Numbered from the stretch's first letter, positions 41,406-51,176 are shown. The stretch is DNA of 52,334 nucleotides from an uncultured Ruminococcus sp. (GCA_902785355.1 CACZYF010000007.1:1-52334), one strand, 5' to 3'. Numbers and translations are program-made. Notes: generated from the sequence alone by a model not told the origin.

Positions 41406-42599
41406 TTATTTGATCTTCCTCGCCTCGATGTAGTAGCGCTTGTCGTGTGCGTGACCCATGGAGAAGGTCTTGCGGGGCAGACTGCCGTCCGCGGTGATAG
41501 CGGGGAAGAGCTCATCCTTTTGCATGCCGTCAAAGATGAAGCCTAAGGTGCCGTCCTGCTTGCACAGGTTCTCGACGACCTCTTCACCGTGGATATAGTC
41601 GATGCGTACCTCGGGATGCTCCTGCATATACAGGTCGATGTAGCTTTGCAGTGTGCCGACAGGCAGCTTCGCGGTCGCCTTGACCTCGAGCTTGCCGTCA
41701 ACCTCGGGGTTGATGAAGCGGAAGGTCTGTTTTCTCATGCCGCCCTTTGCGTCGGTATAAGCAGAGAATTTCTCAATGAAGTCCTCCGAGTCAACGTTGA
41801 ACAGCACGCGGTAGATCGGCTCGAACTCGATGCTCTCGTCGTGGATGTTGACCACCTCGACCAGTGCGTAGCGGGCAAGCGGATTCTGTGAAAGATTGTA
41901 ACATTCCTTCGCGGTAGCAAGGCTGTGGTTACCGTCGCCGACAGCGAACAGGAGCTTATCGTCCTTATCGGCGATCAGCGCCTCGAGCGCGTCCTGAACG
42001 CGGGCGATCGCATCATCGCTGAGGAAGTAGCCGTCGATATGACCGCCGTTCTGCATCAGGTCGAAGTTATACGCTTCTTCAAAGCTGCCTTTCTCGTCAG
42101 TAAGCGGCTCGATGACGGTGCGATCGGGATCGTCGATCAGGAGCAGGATGTGCGGCAGCTCCAGCGGCGCGTCCCGGCGGATCTGTACGCGGGGAGGGAT
42201 ACGCTCCAGCACGGTCGCCTCGGTCGCGCGGATAGCGGAGGTCGCGCCCTTGCGGTAGTCGTAGTCCTCGAGATCGATCAGACCGACTACGCCGCGGCGG
42301 ATGGCGTTGTTCGACTCGCGCTCAACATAGATCATGCTGTTCTCGTGCAGGTCAAAGACGTCGCCGTCCAGATAGCGCTGCATCTCGGCATTGATCGCGT
42401 TCACACGTTCACTGTTGTCGTCGCTCAGATAGATCTCCGGCAGAATCAGGTGCAGAGTTGAGGGCTTATCGCCGACCTTCTCTTCGACTGCGTGCCAGTA
42501 CTCGGGCTCGCTGGTGTACTGGTCGCATGCGACGACCGCCCAGTTCTCGAAGTCTTTCTTCGGCAGCAGGATGTCAGCAGGGTTAAAATGTTTCATCAT
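41406..42599 (-). CDS. DUF1015 family protein
   Basis: About 397 residues beginning MMKHFNPADILLP. Family marks: 'WAVVACDQYTSEPEYW', 'HLILPEIYL', 'IYVERESNNAIRRGVVGLIDLEDYDY', 'RATEATVLERIPPR', 'FAVGDGNHSLATAKECY' and a histidine-containing end. The GDGNHS motif looks like an active or metal site. Function is unknown although the family is widespread and often near serine or HPr-kinase-like functions. Two adjacent ATGs follow GGGAG; either may start the protein. Confidence 0.88.
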   Translation of the reverse strand: MMKHFNPADILLPKKDFENWAVVACDQYTSEPEYWHAVEEKVGDKPSTLHLILPEIYLSDDNSERVNAINAEMQRYLDGDVFDLHENSMIYVERESNNAIRRGVVGLIDLEDYDYRKGATSAIRATEATVLERIPPRVQIRRDAPLELPHILLLIDDPDRTVIEPLTDEKGSFEEAYNFDLMQNGGHIDGYFLSDDAIARVQDALEALIADKDDKLLFAVGDGNHSLATAKECYNLSQNPLARYALVEVVNIHDESIEFEPIYRVLFNVDSEDFIEKFSAYTDAKGGMRKQTFRFINPEVDGKLEVKATAKLPVGTLQSYIDLYMQEHPEVRIDYIHGEEVVENLCKQDGTLGFIFDGMQKDELFPAITADGSLPRKTFSMGHAHDKRYYIEARKIK

Positions 42600-42717
42600 A
42601 TCACTCCCATTTGAGATTTCTCTCATTTTATGGACACAGAATACCACGAAACGGCGGGATTGACAATAACTATTGCGAAATTTCGTATATTATGCTAAAC
42701 TATAAATCGGTGATGGA

Positions 42718-43437
42718 ATGAAACAGTACAAATTGATTATGTGCGACCTCGATAATACTCTCTTGCCGATCTACACGCAGGAACGGTTTGCCGAGATGTG
42801 GCTCAGAGATATGTCAAAGAAGTTCGCTCAACGAGGCTTGGAGCTGAAGCCTGCGCTGGACGGCGTGAGCCGCGGGATCCGAGCAATGATCTTTAACGAG
42901 AGCGGAAAAAAGAATATCGATGTTTTCTATGAGGTGGTAAAGGAGGTCAGCGGCTATACCGAAGCGCAGATCGCCCCGATCCTCTACGATTACTACACCA
43001 CGACCTTTGAGAATGTGTATGATCTGACTCTGCCGAATCCCTATGCGGTACGGATCGCCGAGCTGATGCGCATGAAGGCGCAGTATGCCGTTATCGCGAC
43101 GATGCCTGTATTCACGATGGAGGCGGTCGAAGCGCGTATGGCATGGGTCGGCTTGAACCCCGAGATGTTCGATTATATTACCACTGCCGTCACCAGCTCC
43201 TACAGCAAGCCGAATCCACTCTATTTTCAGGAGATACTAGACCGCTTCCGCGTCAAGCCCGACGAGGCGCTGATGATCGGTAACGACGTCCGCGAGGATA
43301 TGCAGCCATGTAAGGCGCTGGGGATCGATACTTTCCTTGTTACCAATCACATAATTACCCATGACCTGCCCTTCGACGAGTTCCGCCGCGGCGGGTATGC
43401 CGATCTTGTAGCATTTTTGGAATCTCTTTCGGAATAA
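42718..43437 (+). CDS. HAD-family hydrolase
   Basis: 239 residues. Motif I 'IMCDLDNTLLPIY', motif II Thr in 'YAVIATMPVF', motif III Lys in 'YSKPNPLYF', motif IV 'MIGNDVREDMQ'. A helical cap sits between motifs I and II. Fits subfamily I phosphatases of unknown substrate in Clostridia. Only a weak GGTGA site precedes the ATG, yet the frame and motif I at residue 9 support this start. Confidence 0.85.
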   Translation: MKQYKLIMCDLDNTLLPIYTQERFAEMWLRDMSKKFAQRGLELKPALDGVSRGIRAMIFNESGKKNIDVFYEVVKEVSGYTEAQIAPILYDYYTTTFENVYDLTLPNPYAVRIAELMRMKAQYAVIATMPVFTMEAVEARMAWVGLNPEMFDYITTAVTSSYSKPNPLYFQEILDRFRVKPDEALMIGNDVREDMQPCKALGIDTFLVTNHIITHDLPFDEFRRGGYADLVAFLESLSE

Positions 43438-43448
43438 GATTGTATAGC

Positions 43449-43484
43449 AAAAAGCCCTCTCTGTTTTGAACAGGGAGGGTTTTA
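43449..43484. terminator. Terminator between HAD gene and DUF2752 gene
   Basis: CCCTCTCTGT / ACAGGGAGGG stem with flanking AAAA and TTTT; acts in both directions and overlaps the last codon region of the DUF2752 gene. Confidence 0.75.
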
Positions 43485-43874
43485 CGGTATCAGAATATCG
43501 AAGTGCCAGATATTACGCACGATTCCGAAGATCACGAGCAGTCCGATCATGGTACACAGCACGATGTTTTCAAAGCGGGTGTATTCTGTTTCACCGTAGC
43601 GGATATAGCGATAGGTATGGATGAGCCAGATCGTTATGCCGATCGGAAGCAGGCAGAATACCGCGCAGTTGGAGGAGAATGCCGATCCGATCTCACCATG
43701 AAGCAAATGGACGCACATTCTGCTGACGCCGCAGCCGGGACAATACAGCCCCAGAAAACGGTAGATCGGACAGAACAGCGACAGCCCGGTCAGCTCATGT
43801 AGAATGAAATAGGCGAAGCCCGCGGCTAAGAGAATAGCTGCGGGCTTGATTGCTTTGATTGCTCTCTCGCGCAT
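43482..43874 (-). CDS. DUF2752 membrane protein
   Basis: 130 residues with three hydrophobic segments. The family motif 'CPIYRFLGLYCPGCGVSRMCVHLLHGE' type region (CPxxxxxGxxCPGCGxxR) is at about residues 35-60. Role unknown, membrane-embedded Cys cluster. The start overlaps the stop of the DUF4234 gene (TAATG), so the pair was an operon; DUF2752 and DUF4234 proteins often co-occur. Confidence 0.88.
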   Translation of the reverse strand: MRERAIKAIKPAAILLAAGFAYFILHELTGLSLFCPIYRFLGLYCPGCGVSRMCVHLLHGEIGSAFSSNCAVFCLLPIGITIWLIHTYRYIRYGETEYTRFENIVLCTMIGLLVIFGIVRNIWHFDILIP

Positions 43875-44311
43875 TACTTCGTTTCATCCTGAGAAGGATT
43901 GATTTGAACAGTTTCCTGATTAACGGGCTGTGCATAGGTTTGCTGAGGAGCGGCGTTGCCGACGGGTACATTGGCGAGATTGTTCAGCTCATCCTGCATC
44001 AATGCATAAGCAACGATACCCAGGCCGAAGATAACCAGTACCAAATAGATGATGCTGCGATCTGATTTTGCCATACCGCGCATTTCGTTTGCTCTGTTGA
44101 GCTTTTCTCCCTGCTTGTATGCCCAGTAGATGCCATAGATACCGCAGGTCACAATAGTGAGTAGGATAACGATACCGCCCGAGGTGGGATTGGGTTCATT
44201 CGATACGGTGTTGGTATCGTCATTCAGTCAGTATAGCCAGACAAGACCGTAAATACCGCAGGTCACGATAGTGAGGATGATGCATACCGCAAGGTTTCTC
44301 TGTTGGATCAT
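43874..44311 (-). pseudogene. DUF4234 membrane protein interrupted by in-frame TGA
   Basis: From the ATG at 44311 (AGGAG 7 bases upstream) the frame reads MIQQRNLAVCIILTIVTCGI...'GLVWLY', then TGA at 44230-44228, then 'LNDDTNTVSNEPNPTSGG' and a second 'TIVTCGIYGIYWAYK' to the stop at 43876-43874, 145 codons in all. Relatives have Trp or another residue at the interrupted place ('LYW'), so one base changed TGG to TGA, or it is a sequencing error. The part after the stop could be remade from an internal start. Two repeats of the ITCGIYG membrane segment are clear. C-terminal Gln/Pro-rich tail. Confidence 0.8.
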
Positions 44312-44356
44312 GATTCTTCTCCTTTCTGACAGCAGACGCCGCCAGGTAAAATATTA

Positions 44357-44388
44357 TGAAAAGCTGCGCCTTGCTTTTAAGGCGCAGT
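44357..44388 (-). terminator. Terminator of ftsE-ftsX-M23 region
   Basis: ACTGCGCCTT / AAGGCGCAG stem followed by CTTTTC on the minus strand, just past the M23 gene stop. Confidence 0.78.
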
Positions 44389-44398
44389 TTCCTCTTAA

Positions 44399-45679
44399 TT
44401 AGTAAAGGTTCATGGGGTTGCTCTTTACACCGCCGATACGCAGCTCAAAGTGCAGGTGAGGACCGGTCGACCAGCCTGTAGAACCGACGTAGCCGATCAG
44501 CTCACCGTTTGATACGTGCTGTCCGGTCGAGACAGCGGTACTGATCATATGGCCGTAGATCGTCTCGTAGCCGTTGTCATGTAGGATCCAGATGTAGTTA
44601 CCGTAACCGCCGCCGCAGCTGCACCAGTTGCTGCCGTAGCTGGAGTGGGTGCATCCGCTGTAGGAGGAGATAACGGTACCGGAGTTCGCCGCATAGATCG
44701 GTGTACCGGCAGGAGCGCCGATATCGACCGCGTTATGGGTCTCATAGGAGCGACCCTCGCCGAAGGTCGAGGTCAGGTAGTGACAGCCGGGAGTCGGCCA
44801 TGTCCAGCCGCCGCCGGAGTCGATCTGGGTTGGGGCACCGGGGTCGGAGTAAGTGTTGTCGCTGCCGCCGGAGCTGCTGCCCGAGTCATCCGAGCTTGTG
44901 CTGCCGGAGCTTGAGCTGCTGTTGTTGGCAGCCGCCTGCTGAGCGGCAAGCGCTTCACGCTGCTTGCGGTAGTATTCCTGGATCTCCGCGCTCAGACCGC
45001 TGAGCTCTTCCTCGCTGAGGTTGAGGTTCATCTGAGCGTCGCTCGCTTCACTCTGTAAGCCCGCGAGGATCTCCTTGTTCTCTTCAAGCAGGGTGTTCAG
45101 TTCGCTCTTGTGTTCTTCAAGAGAAGCCTGCTCCTTTTCCTGAGCCGCCTTATCGTCCTCGAGCGCCTTCTTCTCGGCGGAGATCGCGTCAAGCTGCTTC
45201 TGCACTTCTTTGATCAGCGCTTCGTCATGATTGCTGACATATTCGACCAGCTGGAGCTTGTCGAGGAAGTCAGAAAAGTCCTTCGCGCCCAGGATGATCT
45301 CGAGGGAGCTGACGTCGCCGGAGATATAGATGGTTTTGATACGCTGACGCAGAACGTTCATGTTCTCTTCGATCTCTTTGTTAGCAGCGTCGATCTGCTT
45401 CTGCTTTTCGGCGATATCCTTGTCGAGAAGCGAGATCTTCTTATAACAAATCTGGATCTCCTCGGTCACGGATTCGACCTGACCGACGATCGCGTCAACA
45501 TTCTCCTGCTGCTCGGATACCTTGGCGTTGCTCTGGTTGAGCTGCTTCTGGTACTCCGCCTTCTGAGCCTCCAGCTCAGCCTGGCGGGATTCGAGCTCGC
45601 TGATGCTGGTCGCGGTCGCGGAGATCGCACCGGCTACCAGGATCGTTGCAGCTAGGATAAAGGCTAAAATCTTCTTCAT
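44399..45679 (-). CDS. EnvC-like M23 murein hydrolase / amidase activator
   Basis: 426 residues, secreted. N-terminal signal peptide, a long coiled coil at about residues 25-240, a Ser/Gly-rich linker ('NNSSSSSGSTSSDDSGSS') and a C-terminal LytM domain with zinc ligands in 'YETHNAVDIGAPAG' and 'GPHLHFELRIGG'; the second histidine of the HxH is present, so it may be an active endopeptidase. An insert with Cys ('GCTHSSYGSNWCSCGGG') sits inside the LytM part. Downstream of ftsX, matching the FtsEX-controlled coiled-coil hydrolase layout (EnvC/CwlO/PcsB). Confidence 0.9.
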   Translation of the reverse strand: MKKILAFILAATILVAGAISATATSISELESRQAELEAQKAEYQKQLNQSNAKVSEQQENVDAIVGQVESVTEEIQICYKKISLLDKDIAEKQKQIDAANKEIEENMNVLRQRIKTIYISGDVSSLEIILGAKDFSDFLDKLQLVEYVSNHDEALIKEVQKQLDAISAEKKALEDDKAAQEKEQASLEEHKSELNTLLEENKEILAGLQSEASDAQMNLNLSEEELSGLSAEIQEYYRKQREALAAQQAAANNSSSSSGSTSSDDSGSSSGGSDNTYSDPGAPTQIDSGGGWTWPTPGCHYLTSTFGEGRSYETHNAVDIGAPAGTPIYAANSGTVISSYSGCTHSSYGSNWCSCGGGYGNYIWILHDNGYETIYGHMISTAVSTGQHVSNGELIGYVGSTGWSTGPHLHFELRIGGVKSNPMNLY

Positions 45680-45738
45680 AAAATCACTCCTTATTCAGGT
45701 TTTGCGGATTATCTAAAGAAAGTCCGGATAATCGAATG

Positions 45739-46638
45739 TTACCAGCCGAGAACCTCGTTACCCTCGTGGGTGAGGAAGCGGCGGATGGATACCGCGCTGC
45801 CGAGCGCGCCGACTACGACGCCTGCAGCGCAGAAGATGCCGATAATCGGCCACATGACCTCGGTAAATCTGGTGTACGGGAAGTCAAGGATATTGCGAGC
45901 GGCGCTGATGATCGCGTCGGACAGCACAAAGATCAGTCCGATGGAGATGATCGCCGATATCAAACCGATGACGATTCCCTCTATAATGAACGGTACCCGC
46001 ACAAAGGTGTTGGTCGCGCCTACGCTCTTCATGATACTGATCTCAAAGCGGTGCGAGAACATGGTCATTCGGATTGTGTTGCTGATGATAAACAGCGAGA
46101 TGATACCCAGCGCAAGGATAATCCACAGGCTCATCGTGGTGATAAACGACGACAGGCTCGTAAGCTTTGCCGCCACGTCGCGGTGGGAAGATACCGAGGC
46201 AACCCCCGGTACGTTTTTGATCAGCGCAATGGTATCGTCGTATTTGGACAGATCGTCCATGACGATGCTGTAGGCGTAGGGGAGGGGGTTGTCGTCGCCG
46301 GTCATGTTCGCAAAGACCTCGTCGCCCAACTGCTCGCGGTACGCCTCGATGGATTCATCCTTATCGATGAACTGGACGTCGACGATGTTGTCGACCTCCT
46401 TGAGCTCTTTTCCTTTGTAAACGGCTTCGAGCTTGGTCATATTATCGTCCAGAAAGACCTTGGTGACGTTGGTATCGCCGACGGAGTCTACGATGTTCGC
46501 CACGTTAATGGTCAGCATGATCGCCGAGCCCGTCAGCACCAGACAGGAGATCAGTACGCCGATGGACGCGAGGCTCATCAGGCGGTTATGCGCCAGATTT
46601 TTGAAGCCCTCTTTAATAAGATAGCCAAAACTACTCAT
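45739..46638 (-). CDS. ftsX: Cell-division ABC permease FtsX
   Basis: 299 residues. One N-terminal membrane segment, a large extracellular loop (about residues 50-170) that would contact the hydrolase, then three more segments with 'VGATNTFVRVPFIIEGIVIGLIS' of the FtsX permease domain. Works with FtsE to activate cell-wall hydrolysis at division. The gene lies between ftsE and the M23 gene, 60 bases from the latter. Confidence 0.95.
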   Translation of the reverse strand: MSSFGYLIKEGFKNLAHNRLMSLASIGVLISCLVLTGSAIMLTINVANIVDSVGDTNVTKVFLDDNMTKLEAVYKGKELKEVDNIVDVQFIDKDESIEAYREQLGDEVFANMTGDDNPLPYAYSIVMDDLSKYDDTIALIKNVPGVASVSSHRDVAAKLTSLSSFITTMSLWIILALGIISLFIISNTIRMTMFSHRFEISIMKSVGATNTFVRVPFIIEGIVIGLISAIISIGLIFVLSDAIISAARNILDFPYTRFTEVMWPIIGIFCAAGVVVGALGSAVSIRRFLTHEGNEVLGW

Positions 46639-46661
46639 AACTTTTATTCCTTTCCGCTGCC

Positions 46662-47348
46662 TCAGATGACCACGAATCGGTCGTCGGCAGTGTCGGATAC
46701 GACCCTGCCGTCGTCGATGGTGATGACGCGCTTGCCAAAGGACTTGACCAGCTCATGCTCGTGGGTAACGATCAGCACGGTGGTGCCGCGTTTGTTGATC
46801 TCAGAGAGCAGCTCGATGATCTCGTAGCTCATCTCAGGGTCAATGTTGCCCGTAGGTTCGTCGGCGATGATCATCTCGGGGTTATTGACCAGCGCGCGCG
46901 CCAGAGAGACGCGCTGCTGCTCGCCGCCGGAGAGCTCCGAGGGGTGATCCTGCGCCTTATCGGCGAGACCGACCAACTCGAGGATATAGGGCACGCGCTT
47001 TTTGATGGCGTCGTTTTTCTTGCCGACGCAGCGCATCGCGAAGGCGACGTTCTCATAGACGGTCATCTTCGAGATCAGGCGGAAGTCCTGGAAGACGATG
47101 CCCATGGTGCGTCTGAGATACGGTACCTTACCGCGTCTCATCTTCTCAAGGTGCATATTGTTGACGATGATGGAGCCGGAGGTCGGCTTTTCCTCACGCA
47201 TAATCAGCTTGAGGAAGGTACTTTTGCCCGCGCCGGAGGCGCCGACGATGAAGACCATCTCGCCCTTGTCGATTTTCAGAGATACGTTATCCAGAGCGTG
47301 TACGCCGTTGGAGGCATATACCTTGGATACGTTGTTGAATTCTATCAT
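46662..47348 (-). CDS. ftsE: Cell-division ABC ATPase FtsE
   Basis: 228 residues. '[17 protein letters not shown]' Walker A, '[16 protein letters not shown]' signature, '[13 protein letters not shown]' Walker B, 'THEHELV' switch His. '[15 protein letters not shown]' and the short length are typical of FtsE. Partner of FtsX; 23 bases separate the two. Confidence 0.96.
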   Translation of the reverse strand: MIEFNNVSKVYASNGVHALDNVSLKIDKGEMVFIVGASGAGKSTFLKLIMREEKPTSGSIIVNNMHLEKMRRGKVPYLRRTMGIVFQDFRLISKMTVYENVAFAMRCVGKKNDAIKKRVPYILELVGLADKAQDHPSELSGGEQQRVSLARALVNNPEMIIADEPTGNIDPEMSYEIIELLSEINKRGTTVLIVTHEHELVKSFGKRVITIDDGRVVSDTADDRFVVI

Positions 47349-47425
47349 AGTAATTCCTTTCGCCGGCAGAAAACTGCCGCTGTTGGGATTATATGTGTTT
47401 TACTTTTGGGTGATTCCCGCGGGGA

Positions 47426-48511
47426 TCAGTACTTGGTGGGGCTGGAGGTCAGATACTTCTTGACCATCAGCGCTACCTTAAAGACGATCGCGTCCTCAAA
47501 CTCGCGCAGATCGAGCCCCGTCAGCTTCTTGATCTTCTCCAAGCGATATACCAGCGTGTTGCGGTGTACAAAGAGCTTTCTGGAGGTCTCGGAAACATTC
47601 AGGTTGTTTTCAAAGAATTTCTGGATGGTGAACAGGGTCTCCTGGTCGAGACTGTCGATGGAGCCGCGCTTAAAGACTTCCTTGAGGAACATCTCGCAGA
47701 GGGTGGTCGGCAGCTGGTAAACCAGACGCGCGATACCTAAGTTATCGTATGTAACGATCTGCCGCTCGGTGTCGAATACCTTACCGACCTCCAGCGCAAC
47801 CTGAGCCTCTTTGAAGGAGTGCGCCAGATCCTTGATGCCGGTGACGGTGGTACCCATGCCGACGACGCAGTGGGTATAGAACTCGGTGGAGAGAGTATCG
47901 ACGATGGAGCCCGCGAGCTTTTCGAGGTCCTTGGTCGAGATACCGGGCTTGATCTCCTTGACCAGCGCGATATCGGTCTCGTTGATATTGATGACGAAAT
48001 CCTTGCTCTTATCGGGGAAGAGGTTCTGAACAACGTCAAAGGCAGAAACGTCGGTTTTAGAAGTGATCTTGATCAGCATGACAACGCGGCTGACGTCGCT
48101 GTTGAAGCGCAGCTCGCGCGCCTTCAGGTAGATGTCGCCGGGGAGGATGTTGTCGAGGATGACGTTCTTGATAAAGTTGGAGCGGTCATACTTTTCATCA
48201 TAATACTGCTTGATGGAGCTCAGCGAAACCGCCAGCAGCTGAGCGTACTTCTGCGCGATCTCATCGCTGCCCTGTACGAACACCGCGTATTCGGATCTGG
48301 TGGAAGAGCCGAAGGACTTGAAGGTGTGTCCGTTAATAACAAAAGGAACGGTAGCCGACAGGGTGTCGGAGGTAATGCTCTCGTTGACCTCGCCGATCCT
48401 GCCTAACTCCGAGCAGGCGATTACGACGGATGTTTCGTCAACTACGCCGATGGTTCTGTCGATCGCGTCCTTCATCTGGTGAATAACACCCTGGAATAAT
48501 CTGTTGGACAT
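47426..48511 (-). CDS. PucR/CdaR-type transcriptional regulator
   Basis: 361 residues. N-terminal sensory region (residues 1-120), a GGDEF-like degenerate middle ('CVVGMGTTVTGIKDLAHSFKEAQVALEVG') and a C-terminal HTH_30 ('FFENNLNVSETSRKLFVHRNTLVYRLEKI'). The layout is that of CdaR and PucR regulators of carbon and purine use. Targets unknown; it precedes ftsE by 78 bases on the same strand, so read-through is possible. GGAGG before the ATG. Confidence 0.88.
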   Translation of the reverse strand: MSNRLFQGVIHQMKDAIDRTIGVVDETSVVIACSELGRIGEVNESITSDTLSATVPFVINGHTFKSFGSSTRSEYAVFVQGSDEIAQKYAQLLAVSLSSIKQYYDEKYDRSNFIKNVILDNILPGDIYLKARELRFNSDVSRVVMLIKITSKTDVSAFDVVQNLFPDKSKDFVININETDIALVKEIKPGISTKDLEKLAGSIVDTLSTEFYTHCVVGMGTTVTGIKDLAHSFKEAQVALEVGKVFDTERQIVTYDNLGIARLVYQLPTTLCEMFLKEVFKRGSIDSLDQETLFTIQKFFENNLNVSETSRKLFVHRNTLVYRLEKIKKLTGLDLREFEDAIVFKVALMVKKYLTSSPTKY

Positions 48512-48928
48512 AGTTCTCCTCCATATTAAAAATAGTCAAAATACCGAACGATTTGGTGAATTACATAAATAACCCACTTTACTCATATACATTTTACACA
48601 AAAGGAGGAGAAAAAGCAACCTTTTTTTCAAAATCCGAGCGGTCTTTTCACCCGATTTTTTGAAAAAATGATATTTTTTTAATCTTGGTTGCACGCCGTT
48701 AATCTTTTTGTGCAGTGCAAAAAGCTCGCTTGGCATGAAAAAAGGGCGTCCGAATCGCGTTTCTCAACGCTTTGACATCCCGATATTATTCTTTATTAAC
48801 AATATACCAAACTATAAAGCGGAAATAAAGCGTTGATATTACAATTTTTTTAATTTTTTGTGAACATTTCACCGAATTGTGTTTATCGGTTCATCTGACC
48901 ACAAGATGTGGATATTATGACAAAAGGA
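48512..48928. other. Intergenic region upstream of the PucR-type gene
   Basis: About 417 AT-rich bases without a gene. It holds a T-rich run with a small hairpin (CTTTTTG / CAAAAAG at 48704-48724) and must carry the promoter of the PucR-type gene, but no -35/-10 pair with good spacing was clear. No riboswitch consensus was recognised. Confidence 0.4.
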
Positions 48929-48960
48929 AAAGAGCAGACACGATCGCGCGTCTGCTCTTG
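48929..48960 (-). terminator. Terminator of hppA
   Basis: AAGAGCAGAC / GTCTGCTCTT stem with TTCC following on the minus strand, 12 bases past the hppA stop. Confidence 0.75.
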
Positions 48961-48972
48961 AATATCGGTTTA

Positions 48973-51099
48973 TCAGCCGAACAGGTGAACCTGTACGACC
49001 AGCGCCGCGAACACGATCGATACCATGCTCAGCAGCTTGATGAGGATGTTGATGGAGGGACCCGAGGTATCCTTGAAGGGATCGCCGACGGTATCGCCTA
49101 CGACAGCAGCCTTGTGCTGGTCGGAGCCCTTGCCGCCGTGGTTGCCCGCCTCGATGTACTTCTTGGCGTTATCCCACGCGCCGCCGGAGTTAGACATGAA
49201 GATCGCCATCAGGAAGCCCGAAGCGGTAGCGCCCGCGAGCATACCGACAACGCCGTAGAAGCCCAGCACCAGACCGACAACGACCGGTACAACGATCGCG
49301 ATGACGGTGGGCAGGATCATTTCCTTCAGCGAGGAGCGCGAGCACATGTCGACGCACTTCGCGTAGTCGGGGTCGGCTTTGCCTTCCATCAGACCCTTGA
49401 TGTTCTTGAACTGACGACGAACCTCGATCACAACGCTCTGAGCCGCTCTGCCGACAGCGTCCATAGTCAGTGCTGCAAAGACGAACGGCAGACACGCGCC
49501 GATGAACAGACCGATCAGAACCAGCGGGTTCATAACGCTGAAGCTGGAGAAGTCAGCCTTCGCGGCAGCTTCAACATTCGCTGCAGCGCCGACTTCCTTG
49601 ACCTTCTCGATGTAGGAGGCGATCAGCGCCAGCGCGGTCAGCGCGGCGGAGCCGATCGCGAAGCCCTTACCGGTAGCGGCAGTGGTGTTGCCCAGAGAAT
49701 CGAGCGCGTCGGTTCTCTCTCGGACCTCATGCTCGAGGCCGCTCATCTCGGCGATACCGCCCGCGTTATCGGCAACAGGACCGTAAGCGTCGGTCGCGAG
49801 GGTGATACCGAGGGTGGACAGCATACCGACAGCCGCCAGCGCGATACCGTACAGACCCATGTTGGGGCTTGTGATCGAGCCGCCGGATACAAAGAACGCG
49901 ACCAGAACCGCGATGCCGACGATGATGATCGGAATAGCGGTGGAGAGCATACCCAGACCCAGACCGCCGATGATGATGGTGGCGGAGCCGGTCTCGGATT
50001 TTGCCGCGAGATTCTTGGTGGGCTTATAGGTATCCGAGGTGAAGTACTCGGTCGCTTTACCGATCAGAACGCCTGCGAGCAGACCCGCGAGAACGGCAAA
50101 GTACATTTTCCAGTTCTCGGCGCCCAGGATGAAGTAGATCAGCGGGAACGCCAGAACAGCGATCAGGATAGCGGCGAGGTTGGTACCGCGGGAGAGCGCC
50201 TTCAAAAGGAGCTTCTGCTCGGTTTTCTCACCGGTGCGTACAAAGAAGGTGCCGATGATGGAGCACAGGATGCCCAGTGCAGCCATGATCATCGGGACAG
50301 CCATCGCCTTGAACTGCATATCGCCGTTGCCGGTGAATGCGGCAACGCCCAGCGCTGCGCAGGAGATGACGGAGCCGACATAGCTCTCGTATAGGTCAGC
50401 GCCCATACCCGCTACGTCGCCGACGTTATCGCCGACGTTATCCGCGATAACGGCAGGGTTACGGGGATCGTCCTCGGGAATACCCGCCTCGACCTTACCG
50501 ACGAGGTCAGCGCCGACGTCGGCAGCCTTGGTGAAGATACCGCCGCCGACACGGGCAAACAGCGCCATGGAGGACGCGCCCATACCGAAGGTCAGCATTG
50601 CGGAGGTGATACCCGCGGGATCAAGACCGAATGCATACTTTAACAGGGTGAACCAGATCGAGATATCGAGAAGTCCAAGACCTACGACGGTGAAGCCCAT
50701 GACGGAGCCCGCCGAGAAAGCGACTCTCAATCCCTTGTTCAGACCGGTGCGGCAGGCGTTCGCGGTACGCGCGTTAGCCGCCGTAGCGATCTTCATGCCG
50801 ACGAAGCCCGACAGACCCGAGAAGAAACCGCCTGTTGCGAAGGCGAAGGGTACATAGGGGGTCAGCAGTCCGAAAATAGCCATCGCGCCCAGGATCACGA
50901 ACATGACCGCGAAGAAGATCAGTACGATGGTGTACTGTCTCTTGAGGTAAGCGTTCGCGCCGGAACGGATGGAAGCGGAGATCTTCTTCATTTTGTCGGT
51001 ACCTTCGTCAAAGCCCAGCACGCGCTTTGCCATGATCACGGCGAAACCAAGCGCCAGCAGAGCGCCGACGAAGATCGCGATTACAAGATAGATATCCAT
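48973..51099 (-). CDS. hppA: Membrane-bound ion-pumping pyrophosphatase
   Basis: 708 residues, about 16 membrane segments. Uses pyrophosphate hydrolysis to pump H+ or Na+. Motifs: 'DVGADLVGKVEAGIPEDDPRNPAVIADNVGDNVGD' region (substrate Asp cluster, seen in pieces), 'ATDAYGPVADNAGGIAEM', and the C-terminal 'VVGDTVGDPFKDTSGPSINILIK' region. 'GNTTAATGKG' has Ala at the position that is Lys in K+-independent enzymes, so the K+-dependent class is expected. The transported ion cannot be set with certainty. Consensus promoter at 51177. Confidence 0.96.
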   Translation of the reverse strand: MDIYLVIAIFVGALLALGFAVIMAKRVLGFDEGTDKMKKISASIRSGANAYLKRQYTIVLIFFAVMFVILGAMAIFGLLTPYVPFAFATGGFFSGLSGFVGMKIATAANARTANACRTGLNKGLRVAFSAGSVMGFTVVGLGLLDISIWFTLLKYAFGLDPAGITSAMLTFGMGASSMALFARVGGGIFTKAADVGADLVGKVEAGIPEDDPRNPAVIADNVGDNVGDVAGMGADLYESYVGSVISCAALGVAAFTGNGDMQFKAMAVPMIMAALGILCSIIGTFFVRTGEKTEQKLLLKALSRGTNLAAILIAVLAFPLIYFILGAENWKMYFAVLAGLLAGVLIGKATEYFTSDTYKPTKNLAAKSETGSATIIIGGLGLGMLSTAIPIIIVGIAVLVAFFVSGGSITSPNMGLYGIALAAVGMLSTLGITLATDAYGPVADNAGGIAEMSGLEHEVRERTDALDSLGNTTAATGKGFAIGSAALTALALIASYIEKVKEVGAAANVEAAAKADFSSFSVMNPLVLIGLFIGACLPFVFAALTMDAVGRAAQSVVIEVRRQFKNIKGLMEGKADPDYAKCVDMCSRSSLKEMILPTVIAIVVPVVVGLVLGFYGVVGMLAGATASGFLMAIFMSNSGGAWDNAKKYIEAGNHGGKGSDQHKAAVVGDTVGDPFKDTSGPSINILIKLLSMVSIVFAALVVQVHLFG

Positions 51100-51176
51100 G
51101 TGTTCTACGTCTCCTTTCCAAGCTCTAATCTCTGAATTTGCAGAAAAACCGTCAAAGATTAGATTTCGTATCCCTC

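Noticed and set aside
43874..44311. TGA recoding as tryptophan or selenocysteine
   Set aside because: Many genes here end in TGA (for example carB, trpC, trpD), and no SECIS-like hairpin follows. A simple nonsense change is more likely.
48877..50394. A 505-codon open frame antisense to hppA
   Set aside because: It mirrors the strongly biased codons of hppA, its protein is rich in Asp, Arg and Gly without any motif, and it has no ribosome binding site.
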